From Ureibacillus massiliensis 4400831 = CIP 108448 = CCUG 49529 (GTDB taxonomy: Bacteria > Bacillota > Bacilli > Bacillales_A > Planococcaceae): 64,000 nt of DNA. Made by a program: the position numbers and the translations under genes. The notes below the pieces were generated by a model, which did no database searches, was not told the origin of the DNA, and worked only from the letters and a program-made list of their open reading frames with translations. Location of the stretch: the NCBI RefSeq assembly GCF_000772965.1, contig NZ_JPVQ01000014.1, positions 23,672 to 87,671 of the forward strand. The letters run 5' to 3'. Positions 37,171-46,249 of the stretch are shown here, one piece after another (position 1 is the stretch's first letter; each line of letters starts with the position of its first letter).

Positions 37171-37951
37171 ATTTACCTATAAATTTCGGCGACCTTTTTT
37201 CAACAAATGCCTGAATTCCTTCCAGATGATCATTTGTATTTCTCATTTTCAATTGGGATACCGCTTCTTTTTCTAATGTAACTTTCAACTCGTCTAATTT
37301 TTGGCTATGCAAGATTGATTTTGTTTCAAGCATCGATGAAATTGGTGAAGCTAGTAGTTTATCAGTCAATTGGGATACGACTTGTTGACTGGACCCTTCA
37401 GGTGCAAGCTCGTCAATTAATCCAACAGCTAACGCCTCTTTCCCATTCATCATTTTCCCTTCCCAAATAATTTGTTTTGCTTTCGGTACTCCAACCCGCT
37501 CCTTCATAAAGAAGTGGCCACCACCATCTGGGATTAGTCCAATTCCTATGAAATTCATCGCTAGTTTACTAGATTCCTCTGCTACTACAATATCCGAAGC
37601 AATTGCAAGGCTAAATCCTAATCCTGCTGCAGCCCCGTGTATTTGACTAATCGTAATCATTGGTAATTGATAGTAGGCCTGAGAAATCCTTGTAATATAG
37701 TCCATGATATCTTCAAAACTAATAGCATTTTCTGTTTGAAGCATCATTTTAATATCGCCACCTGCTGAAAAGGCTTTTCCAGCGCCCTTAACAATTAGCA
37801 CCTGCACTTCCTCGTTATCCTGCAAACTTTCAAAGCAATGGGCCAACTCTTTTAGCATATTTAAATCCATTGCATTCATTGCGTTTGGACGATTTAATGT
37901 TAAAGTCGCCAATCGATCTGAAATTTCTAATTGAATTGTTTGAAACTCCAT
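37169..37951 (-). CDS. Enoyl-CoA hydratase/isomerase family protein
   Basis: A second crotonase-fold protein, 260 residues. It has the oxyanion-hole segment KAFSAGGDIKMML and HGAAAGLGFSLAIASD. The usual two catalytic glutamates are not obvious (GLGFSLA instead of GGGxELA; IGLIPDGGGHFF), which suggests an isomerase or other crotonase reaction rather than classical hydration. The ATG at 37951 follows AAGGGGTGAGAAA. A FadR-like palindrome at 37971-37984 suggests fatty-acid control. Confidence 0.85.
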   Translation of the reverse strand: MEFQTIQLEISDRLATLTLNRPNAMNAMDLNMLKELAHCFESLQDNEEVQVLIVKGAGKAFSAGGDIKMMLQTENAISFEDIMDYITRISQAYYQLPMITISQIHGAAAGLGFSLAIASDIVVAEESSKLAMNFIGIGLIPDGGGHFFMKERVGVPKAKQIIWEGKMMNGKEALAVGLIDELAPEGSSQQVVSQLTDKLLASPISSMLETKSILHSQKLDELKVTLEKEAVSQLKMRNTNDHLEGIQAFVEKRSPKFIGK

Positions 37952-37970
37952 TTTCTCACCCCTTATACTA

Positions 37971-37984
37971 AATGAACGTTCATT
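37971..37984. promoter_or_regulatory. FadR/TetR-like palindromic operator
   Basis: AATGAACGTTCATT is a perfect 14-bp palindrome, extended by a further CATT on one side, 20 nt upstream of the enoyl-CoA hydratase start. TetR-family regulators of fatty-acid breakdown in Bacillales bind TGAATGA-type half sites of this kind. Which regulator acts is not visible in the window. Confidence 0.55.
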
Positions 37985-38015
37985 CATTATATTTGACACC
38001 TATTTACAAATCCCT

Positions 38016-39662
38016 TTAATTACTTAAATATTTTCCTACCTGTCTCCCTGTAAATAAGCAGCCTCCAACAAATGTCCCTTCTAAGGAACGGTATCCGTGG
38101 ACGCCACCACCACCAAAGCCACATACTTCTCCAGCGGCAAATAATCCTTTTATCGCTTTTCCTTCAGAGTTTAATACTGCCCCATTTAGATTTGTTTGCA
38201 GACCACCTAAAGTTTTACGAGTTAAAATATTTAATCGAACAGCAATTAAAGGGCCGCATTTAGGATCTAACAGTTTATGAGGAGTTGCAACGCGAATTAA
38301 TTTATCCCCTAAATAACTACGTGCACTTCGTATGCTCATAATTTGTGCATCTTTTGTGAATTTATTTTCCATTTCCCTATCCCGAGCAACGATTTGTTCT
38401 TTTATTTTTATAAAATCTAGAAGATTATTTCCTGCTAATTGATTCATACCATCTACCAATTCTTTTAAACTATCTGCAATGACGAAATCAGCACCATTGT
38501 CTTTGAATGCTTGTACCGGTGCAGGAGGCCCAGGTAAAATCCTTTTTAAAATTTGTTTAATACTTTTATTTGTTATATCAGGATTTTGTTCCGAACCTGA
38601 AAGGGCAAATTCTTTTTCGATAATTTTCTCAGTTAGGATAAACCAAGAATAATCGTAACCCGTTTTCTGTATCGCTTCTAAAGTCGAAAGCGTATCAAAC
38701 CCTGGAAAGTTTGGTGCAGAAAATCGATTTCCTTCTGCATCTAACCACATCGATGAGGGTCCTGGTAAAATACGGATTCCGTGGTTTCGCCAAATTGGAT
38801 TCCAGTTTCTTAATCCTTCTGTATAATGCCACATTCGATCTCGATTGACGATACGCCCACCAATGCTCTCAGTTATTTCAAGCATACGACCATCAACATA
38901 AGAAGGTACGCCTTGAACCATATATTTTGGCGGGTTACCTAAACGACTAGGCCAATTTTTCTTAACTAATTCTAAATTTGCACCGATTCCTCCACTTGCA
39001 ACAATGACAGCATCCGCTTTATATTCAAAATCTGCAATTTCGTTTCGGTTGCTTTCTTGTCCTCTTTCTATATTCGCATCTTCTAGTACTTTGCCTTGTA
39101 CACCTATAACCGTTCCATTTTCAGTTAGCAGTTTATCAACACGGTGACGTGGCTTATAATCAATACCACCCTTTTTGACGGCCTCTAATACTTTATTTGC
39201 AAATGGTTCTACTATTCCAGGTCCAGTACCCCAAACAATATGGAAGCGCGGAACTGAATTCCCATGACCCCCTGCAAGAGAACCTCCTCTTTCTGCCCAT
39301 CCAACAACAGGAAAGAATTTAATTCCTTTAGATTTAAGCCAATGATATTTTTCACCGGCAGCAAATTCAACATAAGCCCTTGCCCATTCGTAAGCAAAGC
39401 GATCTTCATCTCCAATACGGTCAAATCCCGCAGTACCTAACCAATCCTGCCAGGCAAGCTCCTTACTATCTTTTATCCCCATTCTCCTTTGTTCAGGAGT
39501 ATTGATTAAAAATAGCCCACCAAATGACCAAAAAGCTTGGCCACCAATCGAATTGGTTGGTTCCTGATCGACAATTAGAACTTTCTTCTTTGCATCAATC
39601 AATTCGCATGCTGCCGTTAATCCTGCCAGACCCGCACCTACTATAATGACGTCATACTTCAT
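38016..39662 (-). CDS. FAD-binding dehydrogenase (KstD/fumarate-reductase-like flavoprotein)
   Basis: A 548-residue flavoprotein starting with the FAD motif DVIIVGAGLAGLTAACEL. It contains QAFWSFGGLFLINTPEQRRMG and a C-terminal GLFAAGEVCGFGGGGVHGYR segment. It resembles the large 'FAD-binding dehydrogenase' group related to 3-ketosteroid dehydrogenases and fumarate reductases; the physiological substrate is unknown. The ATG at 39662 follows AAGGGGTG. It is 64 nt upstream of the enoyl-CoA hydratase, separated by the FadR-like site, so the two may be partly co-expressed. Confidence 0.85.
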   Translation of the reverse strand: MKYDVIIVGAGLAGLTAACELIDAKKKVLIVDQEPTNSIGGQAFWSFGGLFLINTPEQRRMGIKDSKELAWQDWLGTAGFDRIGDEDRFAYEWARAYVEFAAGEKYHWLKSKGIKFFPVVGWAERGGSLAGGHGNSVPRFHIVWGTGPGIVEPFANKVLEAVKKGGIDYKPRHRVDKLLTENGTVIGVQGKVLEDANIERGQESNRNEIADFEYKADAVIVASGGIGANLELVKKNWPSRLGNPPKYMVQGVPSYVDGRMLEITESIGGRIVNRDRMWHYTEGLRNWNPIWRNHGIRILPGPSSMWLDAEGNRFSAPNFPGFDTLSTLEAIQKTGYDYSWFILTEKIIEKEFALSGSEQNPDITNKSIKQILKRILPGPPAPVQAFKDNGADFVIADSLKELVDGMNQLAGNNLLDFIKIKEQIVARDREMENKFTKDAQIMSIRSARSYLGDKLIRVATPHKLLDPKCGPLIAVRLNILTRKTLGGLQTNLNGAVLNSEGKAIKGLFAAGEVCGFGGGGVHGYRSLEGTFVGGCLFTGRQVGKYLSN

Positions 39663-39950
39663 CCATATCACCCCTTATCCATGATACTCTAGCATTTCCT
39701 ATCTTTTTTCAATAGCTAATAATGTCAAATAGTGTCAGTCACAAGCTTTATTTTATCTATCTCCTTACGTAATGTTGTAAAAATTCAAATTATCTGTTTC
39801 TTTTGATTTTTAATTAAATTTATTTAAAAAATCACTTCAACAAAAGGTCTAAACACGAACTTTAAGATTATTAAAGTGTCCAATAGTTCGTTTTTTTACC
39901 TTTCATGAAATCGTTTTCTCAACAATTTTTAATTTTTTCGTCAAATCCTG

Positions 39951-39980
39951 TTGACAAAAGTGAACAATCGGTATTATGAT
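39951..39980 (+). promoter_or_regulatory. Promoter of the serA T-box leader
   Basis: TTGACA (39951-39956), 18-nt spacer, TATGAT (39975-39980). Transcription would start near 39987. Upstream, 39663-39950 is AT-rich and I see no gene or other signal. Confidence 0.7.
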
Positions 39981-39986
39981 GTATTC

Positions 39987-40258
39987 AAATTCAATTACGA
40001 AAAATATAACGACGGAGACATACTTAGTCGTGTGAATTTAAAGAGAGCTGATGGTTGGTGTAAATCAGCAATTCAACGGTTAATGTTCCACTCCCGAATA
40101 GATATGCTGAATTTTATAGTAGGCTTATCCGAATCATACACGTTACGTATATGCGGAGGTTGTACTAATTACTGTACAACAAATTAGGGTGGTACCACGA
40201 AGGAATGTTAACAATAGCCTTTCGTCCCTTACATTATGTAAGGGATGAAGGGCTTTTT
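39987..40258 (+). ncRNA. T-box riboswitch, probable serine (UCC) specifier
   Basis: The conserved T-box sequence AGGGTGGTACCACG is at 40186-40199, and an intrinsic terminator follows (AGCCTTTCGTCCCTT with AAGGGATGAAGGGCT, then TTTTTA, 40217-40258). Stem I is recognisable: AAAGAGAGCTGATGGTTGGTG at its apex, TGAATT/AATTCA and TTAGTCGT/ACGGTTAA helices, with GGAG/CTCC below. The loop left between these helices reads TGTTCCA, placing codon UCC (serine) at 40087-40089. Uncharged tRNA-Ser should favour antitermination and raise serA expression. The specifier was found by hand folding only. Confidence 0.88.
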
Positions 40259-40410
40259 ATATTTTCTTAAGAGGTGATGAAAAAATAACGATCAAATCCT
40301 AATGAACTTCATTGAATCGTATCAAAATAACACATAATCAATTTAGTTAGAATTAGCATTTATGCTTAGGCGTAAGCTATGAAATATAAATTTAAAGGAG
40401 AGTTTCACAA

Positions 40411-42030
40411 ATGGTAACAAAAACAACAACGGCTACTGACTTAATCAATGTATTTATCGCGGATCCACTAAGTGAGGATGGTATTTTTCCTCTACGTCAA
40501 GAAACAGAATTAAACTTAAATATTATTGTTGATACTGGATTAACACCAGAGCAACTTATTTCTAAAATCGCAGACGTTGATGTTTTACTTGTTCGTAGTC
40601 AAACAAAAGTAACTCGTGAAATTATTGAAGCGGCGAAAAACTTAAAATTAATCGGTCGTGCAGGTGTCGGTGTTGATAACATCGATTTAACTGCTGCTAC
40701 TGAACACGGTATTATCGTAGTTAACGCTCCAGATGGAAACACGAACTCTGCTGCTGAACATACGATTGCAATGATGACTTCACTTGCGCGTCATATCCCA
40801 CAAGCTTATAACTCTTTAAAAAATGGAAAATGGGATCGCAAATCTTATGTCGGTGTTGAGCTTAAAAATAAAACTCTAGGTGTTGTTGGTTTTGGTCGTA
40901 TCGGTGTTGAAGTTGCTTACCGCGCAAAAGGCCAACGTATGGAAGTAATGGCTTATGATCCATTCTTAACTGAGGAACGCGCAAAAGAACTTGGTGTAAA
41001 AAAATCTACAGTAGAAGAAATTTGTGCACTCGCTGATTTCATTACAGTGCATACGCCTTTATTACCTGAGACTCGCAACTTAATTAACAAAGAAAAATTC
41101 GCTATGATGAAAGACGGCGTTCGTATTATCAACTGTGCTCGTGGTGGTATTATTAACGAAGACGATCTATATGATGCAATTGTTGAAGGTAAAGTTGCTG
41201 GAGCTGCACTTGACGTATTCGTTGAAGAGCCTGCAACAGATCACAAATTGCTAACTTTACCACAAGTAATTGCTACACCACACTTAGGTGCATCAACAAT
41301 TGAAGCACAAGAATCAGTTGCAGTTGATGTTTCAAATGACATTATTAAGTTCTACAAAACTGGAACTGTTACTAATCCAGTTAATATGCCTTCAATTCCA
41401 AAAGAATTGCTTGCACAAGTTGAACCATTCTTTGAATTAGCTGAAAAATTAGGTGCATTCTTATCACAAATTACAACAAACCCAGTAAAAGAAATTAACC
41501 TTTCATATGCTGGTGAAGTTGCAAATTATGATGTTCGTCCATTAACAGCTAACGCATTAAAAGGCATTTTAAAGAAAAATCATGGTGAGAATGTTAACGA
41601 CGTAAATGCACGTTACTTATCTGAACGTATCGGTATTAAAATTAACGAACATAAAACAACTACTGCTAAAGGTTTTACAAACTTAATTACAGTTGAAGTT
41701 AAAACAGACAACGAAGTGCATTCAGTAGCAGGTACTTTACTAAACGGTTTAGGTGCTCGCATCGTAAAAGTTGAAAATTATGTAGTAGATGTAATTCCAG
41801 AAGGTCGTCTTCTTTACATTAAAAATACGGATAAACCAGGAGCAATCGGTCGCGTAGCTACAAAACTTGCTGATAAAGAAATTAATATTGCAACAATGCA
41901 AGTAGGTCGTGATCAAGTTGGCGGAACAGCAGTTATGATGTTATCAATCGATAATGATGTAACCGCTGAGGACTTAGCTTATGTAGCACAGCTTGAAAAT
42001 ATTGATGAAGTAAAAGCGATTAATTTATAA
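40411..42030 (+). CDS. serA: D-3-phosphoglycerate dehydrogenase
   Basis: First enzyme of serine synthesis, oxidising 3-phosphoglycerate with NAD+. The 539 residues form the long type: substrate and NAD domains ([53 protein letters not shown]), an intervening ASB domain (about 335-460) and a C-terminal ACT domain (about 467-539, [15 protein letters not shown]) for serine feedback. It is controlled by the serine T-box upstream. SD AAAGGAGAG. Confidence 0.96.
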   Translation: MVTKTTTATDLINVFIADPLSEDGIFPLRQETELNLNIIVDTGLTPEQLISKIADVDVLLVRSQTKVTREIIEAAKNLKLIGRAGVGVDNIDLTAATEHGIIVVNAPDGNTNSAAEHTIAMMTSLARHIPQAYNSLKNGKWDRKSYVGVELKNKTLGVVGFGRIGVEVAYRAKGQRMEVMAYDPFLTEERAKELGVKKSTVEEICALADFITVHTPLLPETRNLINKEKFAMMKDGVRIINCARGGIINEDDLYDAIVEGKVAGAALDVFVEEPATDHKLLTLPQVIATPHLGASTIEAQESVAVDVSNDIIKFYKTGTVTNPVNMPSIPKELLAQVEPFFELAEKLGAFLSQITTNPVKEINLSYAGEVANYDVRPLTANALKGILKKNHGENVNDVNARYLSERIGIKINEHKTTTAKGFTNLITVEVKTDNEVHSVAGTLLNGLGARIVKVENYVVDVIPEGRLLYIKNTDKPGAIGRVATKLADKEINIATMQVGRDQVGGTAVMMLSIDNDVTAEDLAYVAQLENIDEVKAINL

Positions 42031-42051
42031 TTTTGAGTTTCATTCAAAATG

Positions 42052-42096
42052 AAAAATCTGCTATTTTGATTAAAAATCGAATAGCAGATTTTTTCT
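42052..42096 (+). terminator. Terminator after serA
   Basis: AAAATCTGCTATT pairs with AATAGCAGATTTT across a 14-nt loop, followed by TTC and further T. Confidence 0.85.
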
Positions 42097-42153
42097 TTCT
42101 ACTCTGATAACTTCATGTATTTCGTCCATACTATGATTGTTAGAAAGGACGTG

Positions 42154-42846
42154 ATGATTATTTTAAGCGATGCACAGTTATCCGAATTAAAAAAATCATT
42201 GATAGATATGAAACAATCATTAGAAAAAAAGGATATGGATGATGACCAAGAGTATTTAGAACGAGGGAGTTTACGCGATTCAGTCGATGAGCTTTCAACT
42301 ATTGATAATCATCCTGCTGATTTAGGTACTGAATTGTTTGAACGTGAAAAGGATATGGCGCTAAAGGTTCACGATGAAGATGAATTAGCAAAAATAAATG
42401 CTGCATTAGCAAAAATAGATAAAGGTACATATGGAGTTTGTGAAGTTTGTCATACGGATATTCCATATGAACGATTAGAAGCTTTACCATATACAGCATT
42501 TTGTATTGAGCATACAGATGCTAAGGACATTCCAAAGGGACGACCTGTAGAAGAACAGGTCATTTTACCTCCAGTTGATAATTCTTTTTCTGGCAGAGAT
42601 GATAAAGACGACATTCACGATTATGAGGACACATTCCAATTAGTGGCAAGATACGGCACTTCTGAAACTCCTGCTGATTTTGAAGGAGACTTTGACGATT
42701 ATGGTGACCTTTATGATGATCCTGAAGAAATGGCAAGAAACGATGAACTTAGCTCATTCCATATTTCTGAAACAGATCAACTTACAAGCCAAATTTCGAA
42801 AAGAGAAATCGATGAGGCAAGGAAATATGATTATTTAGAAGACTAA
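42154..42846 (+). CDS. yteA: TraR/DksA-type zinc-finger protein YteA
   Basis: A 230-residue protein of the YteA family. It has an N-terminal helical part with LSDAQLSELKKSLIDM, then a DksA-like finger YGVCEVCHTDIPYERLEALP with a final C-x2-H pair, then an acidic C-terminal half (about residues 140-230). In Bacillus it is sporulation-associated; whether it binds RNA polymerase like DksA is not established. The ATG at 42154 follows AAAGGACG; an ATG at 42115 lacks an SD. Confidence 0.85.
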   Translation: MIILSDAQLSELKKSLIDMKQSLEKKDMDDDQEYLERGSLRDSVDELSTIDNHPADLGTELFEREKDMALKVHDEDELAKINAALAKIDKGTYGVCEVCHTDIPYERLEALPYTAFCIEHTDAKDIPKGRPVEEQVILPPVDNSFSGRDDKDDIHDYEDTFQLVARYGTSETPADFEGDFDDYGDLYDDPEEMARNDELSSFHISETDQLTSQISKREIDEARKYDYLED

Positions 42847-42849
42847 TGA

Positions 42850-42888
42850 AAAAAGTGGCAACTCGAAATTTTCGAATTGCCACTTTCA
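42850..42888. terminator. Bidirectional terminator between yteA and a HAD hydrolase
   Basis: AAAAGTGGCAA and TTGCCACTTT with an inner CGAAA/TTTCG pairing, at the junction of convergent genes. Confidence 0.85.
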
Positions 42889-42894
42889 TATTAT

Positions 42895-43683
42895 TTAAAG
42901 TGATTTCACAAGCGTCAAGAATTCTGTTAAAGATGTTACTTCATACGTTGGTGTGATGTTCGGATTTTTCTCTTTGTTTTCTCGATTAATCCAAACATTT
43001 TGCATCCCTACTCTTGAAGAGCCTAAAATATCGGTATTTAAATTGTCGCCCACCATGATTCCTTCTTCTGCCGCAATGCCTGCTTTTCCCATCATATATT
43101 CGAAAATACTTGCGTCAGGCTTCCCTTTTCCAAAATCGCCTGAAATTATAATATGATCAAAATAAGCAGGAATTTCCGGTGTGATTTGAAGCTTTAAGTT
43201 TTGAAGACTTGGAGCACCATTTGTTAGTAATACTAATTGATATTTCCCTTTTAATTCATCAAGAACTGCATATGTATCTTCATAAACATAAGGTGCTTTT
43301 TTACGTTCTGCTACAAAAAGCTCTCCTAGCTCCTTACCTAATGGTGCATCATCAATGCCAAGAGTCTTTAATCCATTTGTCCATGCATCTTGTCGATATT
43401 GAGGTGCAATTTGTTTCATCTTTTGAAATTGATCTGTTGGGTCATCAAATGTTCCCCAAAGTCCTTCAAATGGATTAATACCTATTAGAACTGTGTAATC
43501 ATAAGTTTCGTATGATTCATATAATTTTCTTGCTTCTTGTCGAACAGCTTCTTCTAACTGCTTTGGTTCGATATTATGTACTGTTGCTGCATGTTCACAT
43601 GTTTGATCAAAAGCGGTTTGAATACTTTGTTTGTCCCAAAGTAATGTATCATCTAAGTCAAAAATAATTGTATTAATTGGCAT
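42895..43683 (-). CDS. HAD-family hydrolase (YjjG/YfnB-like)
   Basis: A 262-residue HAD phosphatase. Motif I FDLDDTLLWDKQS holds the nucleophile, motif II is LVLLTNGAPSLQ, the conserved Lys is in GDFGKGKPDASIF and motif IV is MVGDNLNTDILGSS. The all-helical C1 cap after motif I fits subfamily IA, which includes YjjG/YfnB nucleotidases. The substrate cannot be read from sequence. AGGTGAAC lies upstream of the ATG. Confidence 0.85.
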   Translation of the reverse strand: MPINTIIFDLDDTLLWDKQSIQTAFDQTCEHAATVHNIEPKQLEEAVRQEARKLYESYETYDYTVLIGINPFEGLWGTFDDPTDQFQKMKQIAPQYRQDAWTNGLKTLGIDDAPLGKELGELFVAERKKAPYVYEDTYAVLDELKGKYQLVLLTNGAPSLQNLKLQITPEIPAYFDHIIISGDFGKGKPDASIFEYMMGKAGIAAEEGIMVGDNLNTDILGSSRVGMQNVWINRENKEKNPNITPTYEVTSLTEFLTLVKSL

Positions 43684-43872
43684 GTATGTTCACCTAGCTT
43701 TCACTGATATCACTGCATTTTCATTTTAACATAATGATATTTCAAGTTATACTCTGTCTTTTTAGAGTTTTTCGATTATTTATGAAAAATTCATAAAATC
43801 GTTTGCATATCGAAATAGTTAAAAAGTATATTAAACATGAAGTGTCATTTTGAATTGAAAGGGGTTTTTGGG

Positions 43873-44490
43873 ATGTTTAAAAAACTAGCAGCTGATGCAC
43901 TAGGATTATCAGATATTGGAAAAGTAATTGAACCTCAAGATTATGACAAAACAGAAGCAGATGATTACGTATTACATGAAAAGGGAGAAAAAATTTATTT
44001 CATTATTAAAACGAAAGCAGACGAATACTGTTTTACAAACTTAGCACTAATTCATGTAGATGGGGATTCTGCCGTGAGCAAGAAAAGAACTTTAAAAAGG
44101 TATGATTATAAATACAACACGATTTATAATGTATCTTTGGAAACAGCAGGAACAATTGATTTAGACGTTGAGATAAAATTTGTAATTGGAGAAAAAGTAT
44201 TTAGCATCGATATTAATAAAAGCTATGCAGAAAAAATTAAAGATTTATATAAAAGTCTAATCTCCATAGAACGTATAATGAAGGAAAATGATAAGCATAA
44301 AAACTATATGTTAGATAGTCTTGATTACGCGACTAAGACTTTATCATCTCAAGGCTTTAGCCAAACACAATCACCATCAGAATCCTTTAAAGAAATTACG
44401 GAATATACAAATTCTTGGTTAAATAGCATGAGTGATCAATATTCAAATGAAGACTTTGGCCATGTGTTTGATTTATATTTAAAAAATTAG
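43873..44490 (+). CDS. Bacterial PH-domain protein (YvbH-like)
   Basis: A 205-residue cytosolic protein. Residues about 5-120 form a bacterial pleckstrin-homology domain (ADALGLSDIGKVI, DEYCFTNLALIHVDGDSAVSKKR); the C-terminal about 80 residues are helical and resemble the YvbH-like oligomerisation region. The ATG at 43873 follows GAAAGGGG. Function unknown. Confidence 0.8.
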   Translation: MFKKLAADALGLSDIGKVIEPQDYDKTEADDYVLHEKGEKIYFIIKTKADEYCFTNLALIHVDGDSAVSKKRTLKRYDYKYNTIYNVSLETAGTIDLDVEIKFVIGEKVFSIDINKSYAEKIKDLYKSLISIERIMKENDKHKNYMLDSLDYATKTLSSQGFSQTQSPSESFKEITEYTNSWLNSMSDQYSNEDFGHVFDLYLKN

Positions 44491-44532
44491 CCTTAAAATT
44501 ACGTCTATTTCCATTCTGATTAGTATTAAAGT

Positions 44533-44579
44533 AAAAAGCACCGCTAAAACCTTTTTAAGGGAGAAAGCGGTGTATTTTT
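44533..44579. terminator. Bidirectional terminator
   Basis: GCACCGCT and AGCGGTGT form a stem with a 20-nt loop that has its own weak CTTTTT/AAGGG pairing, between convergent genes. Confidence 0.7.
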
Positions 44580-44826
44580 ATTTGTTTTTATTTTTTAATT
44601 CATTGATTAAATCATTGATTTGTTTCTTTGCATTTTTCGTATCTTCTTGAAGTAATTCAATAGTATATCCTTTTCCATCTTCAGTGATTTGCACAATCAC
44701 TCCTTCTTCTAGTTCTTGCCCTAAATTTTGTTTATGAATTCGAAGCTGTTCTAATTCATCAGGTCGTTTTAAAAAAATCGCGTAATCTCCTTCATACCGA
44801 TCTAACGTATATTTATGGGAGTTCAC
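44578..44826 (-). CDS. DUF3006 small protein
   Basis: An 82-residue protein of the DUF3006 type (LDRYEGDYAIFLKRPD, then GVIVQITEDGKGYTIE and a Lys/Asn-rich coiled tail). DUF3006 genes are commonly paired with secreted ComEC-like metallo-beta-lactamase-fold proteins, as here. GTG 44826 is 9 nt from AAGGAG; a TTG at 44832 is only 3 nt away. It overlaps the upstream hydrolase gene by about 14 nt, so translation is coupled. Function unknown. Confidence 0.75.
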   Translation of the reverse strand: MNSHKYTLDRYEGDYAIFLKRPDELEQLRIHKQNLGQELEEGVIVQITEDGKGYTIELLQEDTKNAKKQINDLINELKNKNK

Positions 44827-46165
44827 TGACAATTTCTCCTTTCGGGTTTAGTAGTTGTGCAGGATCACCAGTGTTTAACCATATTGAACTGTTCGTCCAC
44901 TTTAAATAGCCCTTCCCTTCTTTTGCATCAGGACCACTCGTAATAACGATTATTTCTCCTGGAGCAAGAGAAAAATTAGGAAATTCAAATGTTTGGTTTC
45001 CTTCAACTGACTTTAACGTCCAGTCGCTCATATTCACTGAACTAGACCCACTATTTATTATACTGATTGTATCTGCTTTTAAGTCTTTATTAATAATCGC
45101 GATTTCACTCGTTCCTTTGTTAATCGCTTTTGAGTTTGTTGGATTGTTTGATTTTGGTGGTGAAATAGAGCTTGTCGCCCCAATTCCAGTCCATTCATCT
45201 GCAAGTATGTTGAAGCTATGTCCATTCGTTTTAACCACTATCGTTCCCGATTCAGCCGTACCATAAATTTTACTGTTTACTTCACGTAAATTTTCGATCA
45301 CTTCATAATGTGGATGACCGTATGAATTATCCTGTCCATAACTAAGGATTGTCGCCTTTGGACCTACCGCCTTAATAAAATTTAAAGAACTACTCGTATT
45401 TGAACCGTGATGACCAGCCTTTAAAATTGTGGCAGAAACATCCTCACTTTTTAACATCTCTTCCTCTATTTCAATTCCCGCATCTCCTGTTAGTAAAAAG
45501 GAAACTTCACCATAGGTTACTTTTAATACAATAGAGGCATCGTTATTATCAGATGCGTTTCCATCTGCATTCAATACATTAATTTCCAGCTCTTTATCAA
45601 GGGGAATTGTGTCATCTTTTTGAGGTACTGTATAAGGTATGTTTTTCTCTTGAATGAGACCTAGCATTTCTTCAAAGGTTGCTGAAGTATGTACTTTTCC
45701 AGAGTCAATAAATTGTTTAATCGAAATAGAGTTTAAAACAGAAATTAACCCTCCAATGTGATCTGCATCTGGGTGAGTTGCTACTACATAGTCTAGCTGC
45801 TTCACATTTTGAGAATGTAAATATTGAATGACATCATTCCCCGCACTTTTTGTACCACCATCGATTAACATTGTTTTATTATTCGGTGAGACGATTAGTA
45901 TCGAGTCTCCTTGTCCTACATCTATAAAATGAACAGTCATCTCTTTCCCGCTAAAATCTGGACCGATTATTTTCTCAGCACCATCTTGATTTTCTAATTC
46001 GGTCACTTGCTCTTTTGTCTCTCTTTCAGCTGCACTATTGTTGTCAGTTACAGTATTGTTCTCATTAGATTCTCCTTGATGTTCAAATGATTGGTCTACA
46101 TTAGTTGCGTCCGAACAACCAACTACAATCATTAAAGCGAGAAACAATGACCATATTATTCGCAT
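44813..46165 (-). CDS. Secreted ComEC/Rec2-like metallo-hydrolase lipoprotein with lamin-tail domain
   Basis: A 450-residue lipoprotein (lipobox MIVVGC, Cys17). Residues about 65-320 form a metallo-beta-lactamase-fold domain like that of ComEC: VHFIDVGQGDSILI, HPDADHIGGLISVL, LKAGHHGSNTSSSLN and YGHPHYEVIENL. Residues about 340-450 are a lamin-tail (LTD) domain (SIINSGSSSVNMSDWTLKS, FSLAPGEIIVITSG). LTD domains often accompany secreted nucleases, so extracellular DNA hydrolysis is plausible, but this is inference. The ATG at 46165 follows AAGGAAG. Confidence 0.85.
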   Translation of the reverse strand: MRIIWSLFLALMIVVGCSDATNVDQSFEHQGESNENNTVTDNNSAAERETKEQVTELENQDGAEKIIGPDFSGKEMTVHFIDVGQGDSILIVSPNNKTMLIDGGTKSAGNDVIQYLHSQNVKQLDYVVATHPDADHIGGLISVLNSISIKQFIDSGKVHTSATFEEMLGLIQEKNIPYTVPQKDDTIPLDKELEINVLNADGNASDNNDASIVLKVTYGEVSFLLTGDAGIEIEEEMLKSEDVSATILKAGHHGSNTSSSLNFIKAVGPKATILSYGQDNSYGHPHYEVIENLREVNSKIYGTAESGTIVVKTNGHSFNILADEWTGIGATSSISPPKSNNPTNSKAINKGTSEIAIINKDLKADTISIINSGSSSVNMSDWTLKSVEGNQTFEFPNFSLAPGEIIVITSGPDAKEGKGYLKWTNSSIWLNTGDPAQLLNPKGEIVSELP

Positions 46166-46214
46166 TTGACCGCACTTCCTTCCTTTCACATTATAACAAT
46201 TGGGTTTAATCAAT

Positions 46215-46243
46215 GAAAAAGGAACGGCCTTTAACCGTTCCCT
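46215..46243 (-). terminator. Terminator after hemZ
   Basis: GGGAACGG and CCGTTCC around a 7-nt loop, with TTTTTC following on the minus strand. Confidence 0.8.
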
Positions 46244-46249
46244 TCATAT

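Noticed and set aside
39951..40187. 78-codon frame inside the serA leader
   Set aside because: It overlaps the promoter and the folded T-box RNA; no SD, and its sequence is explained by the riboswitch.
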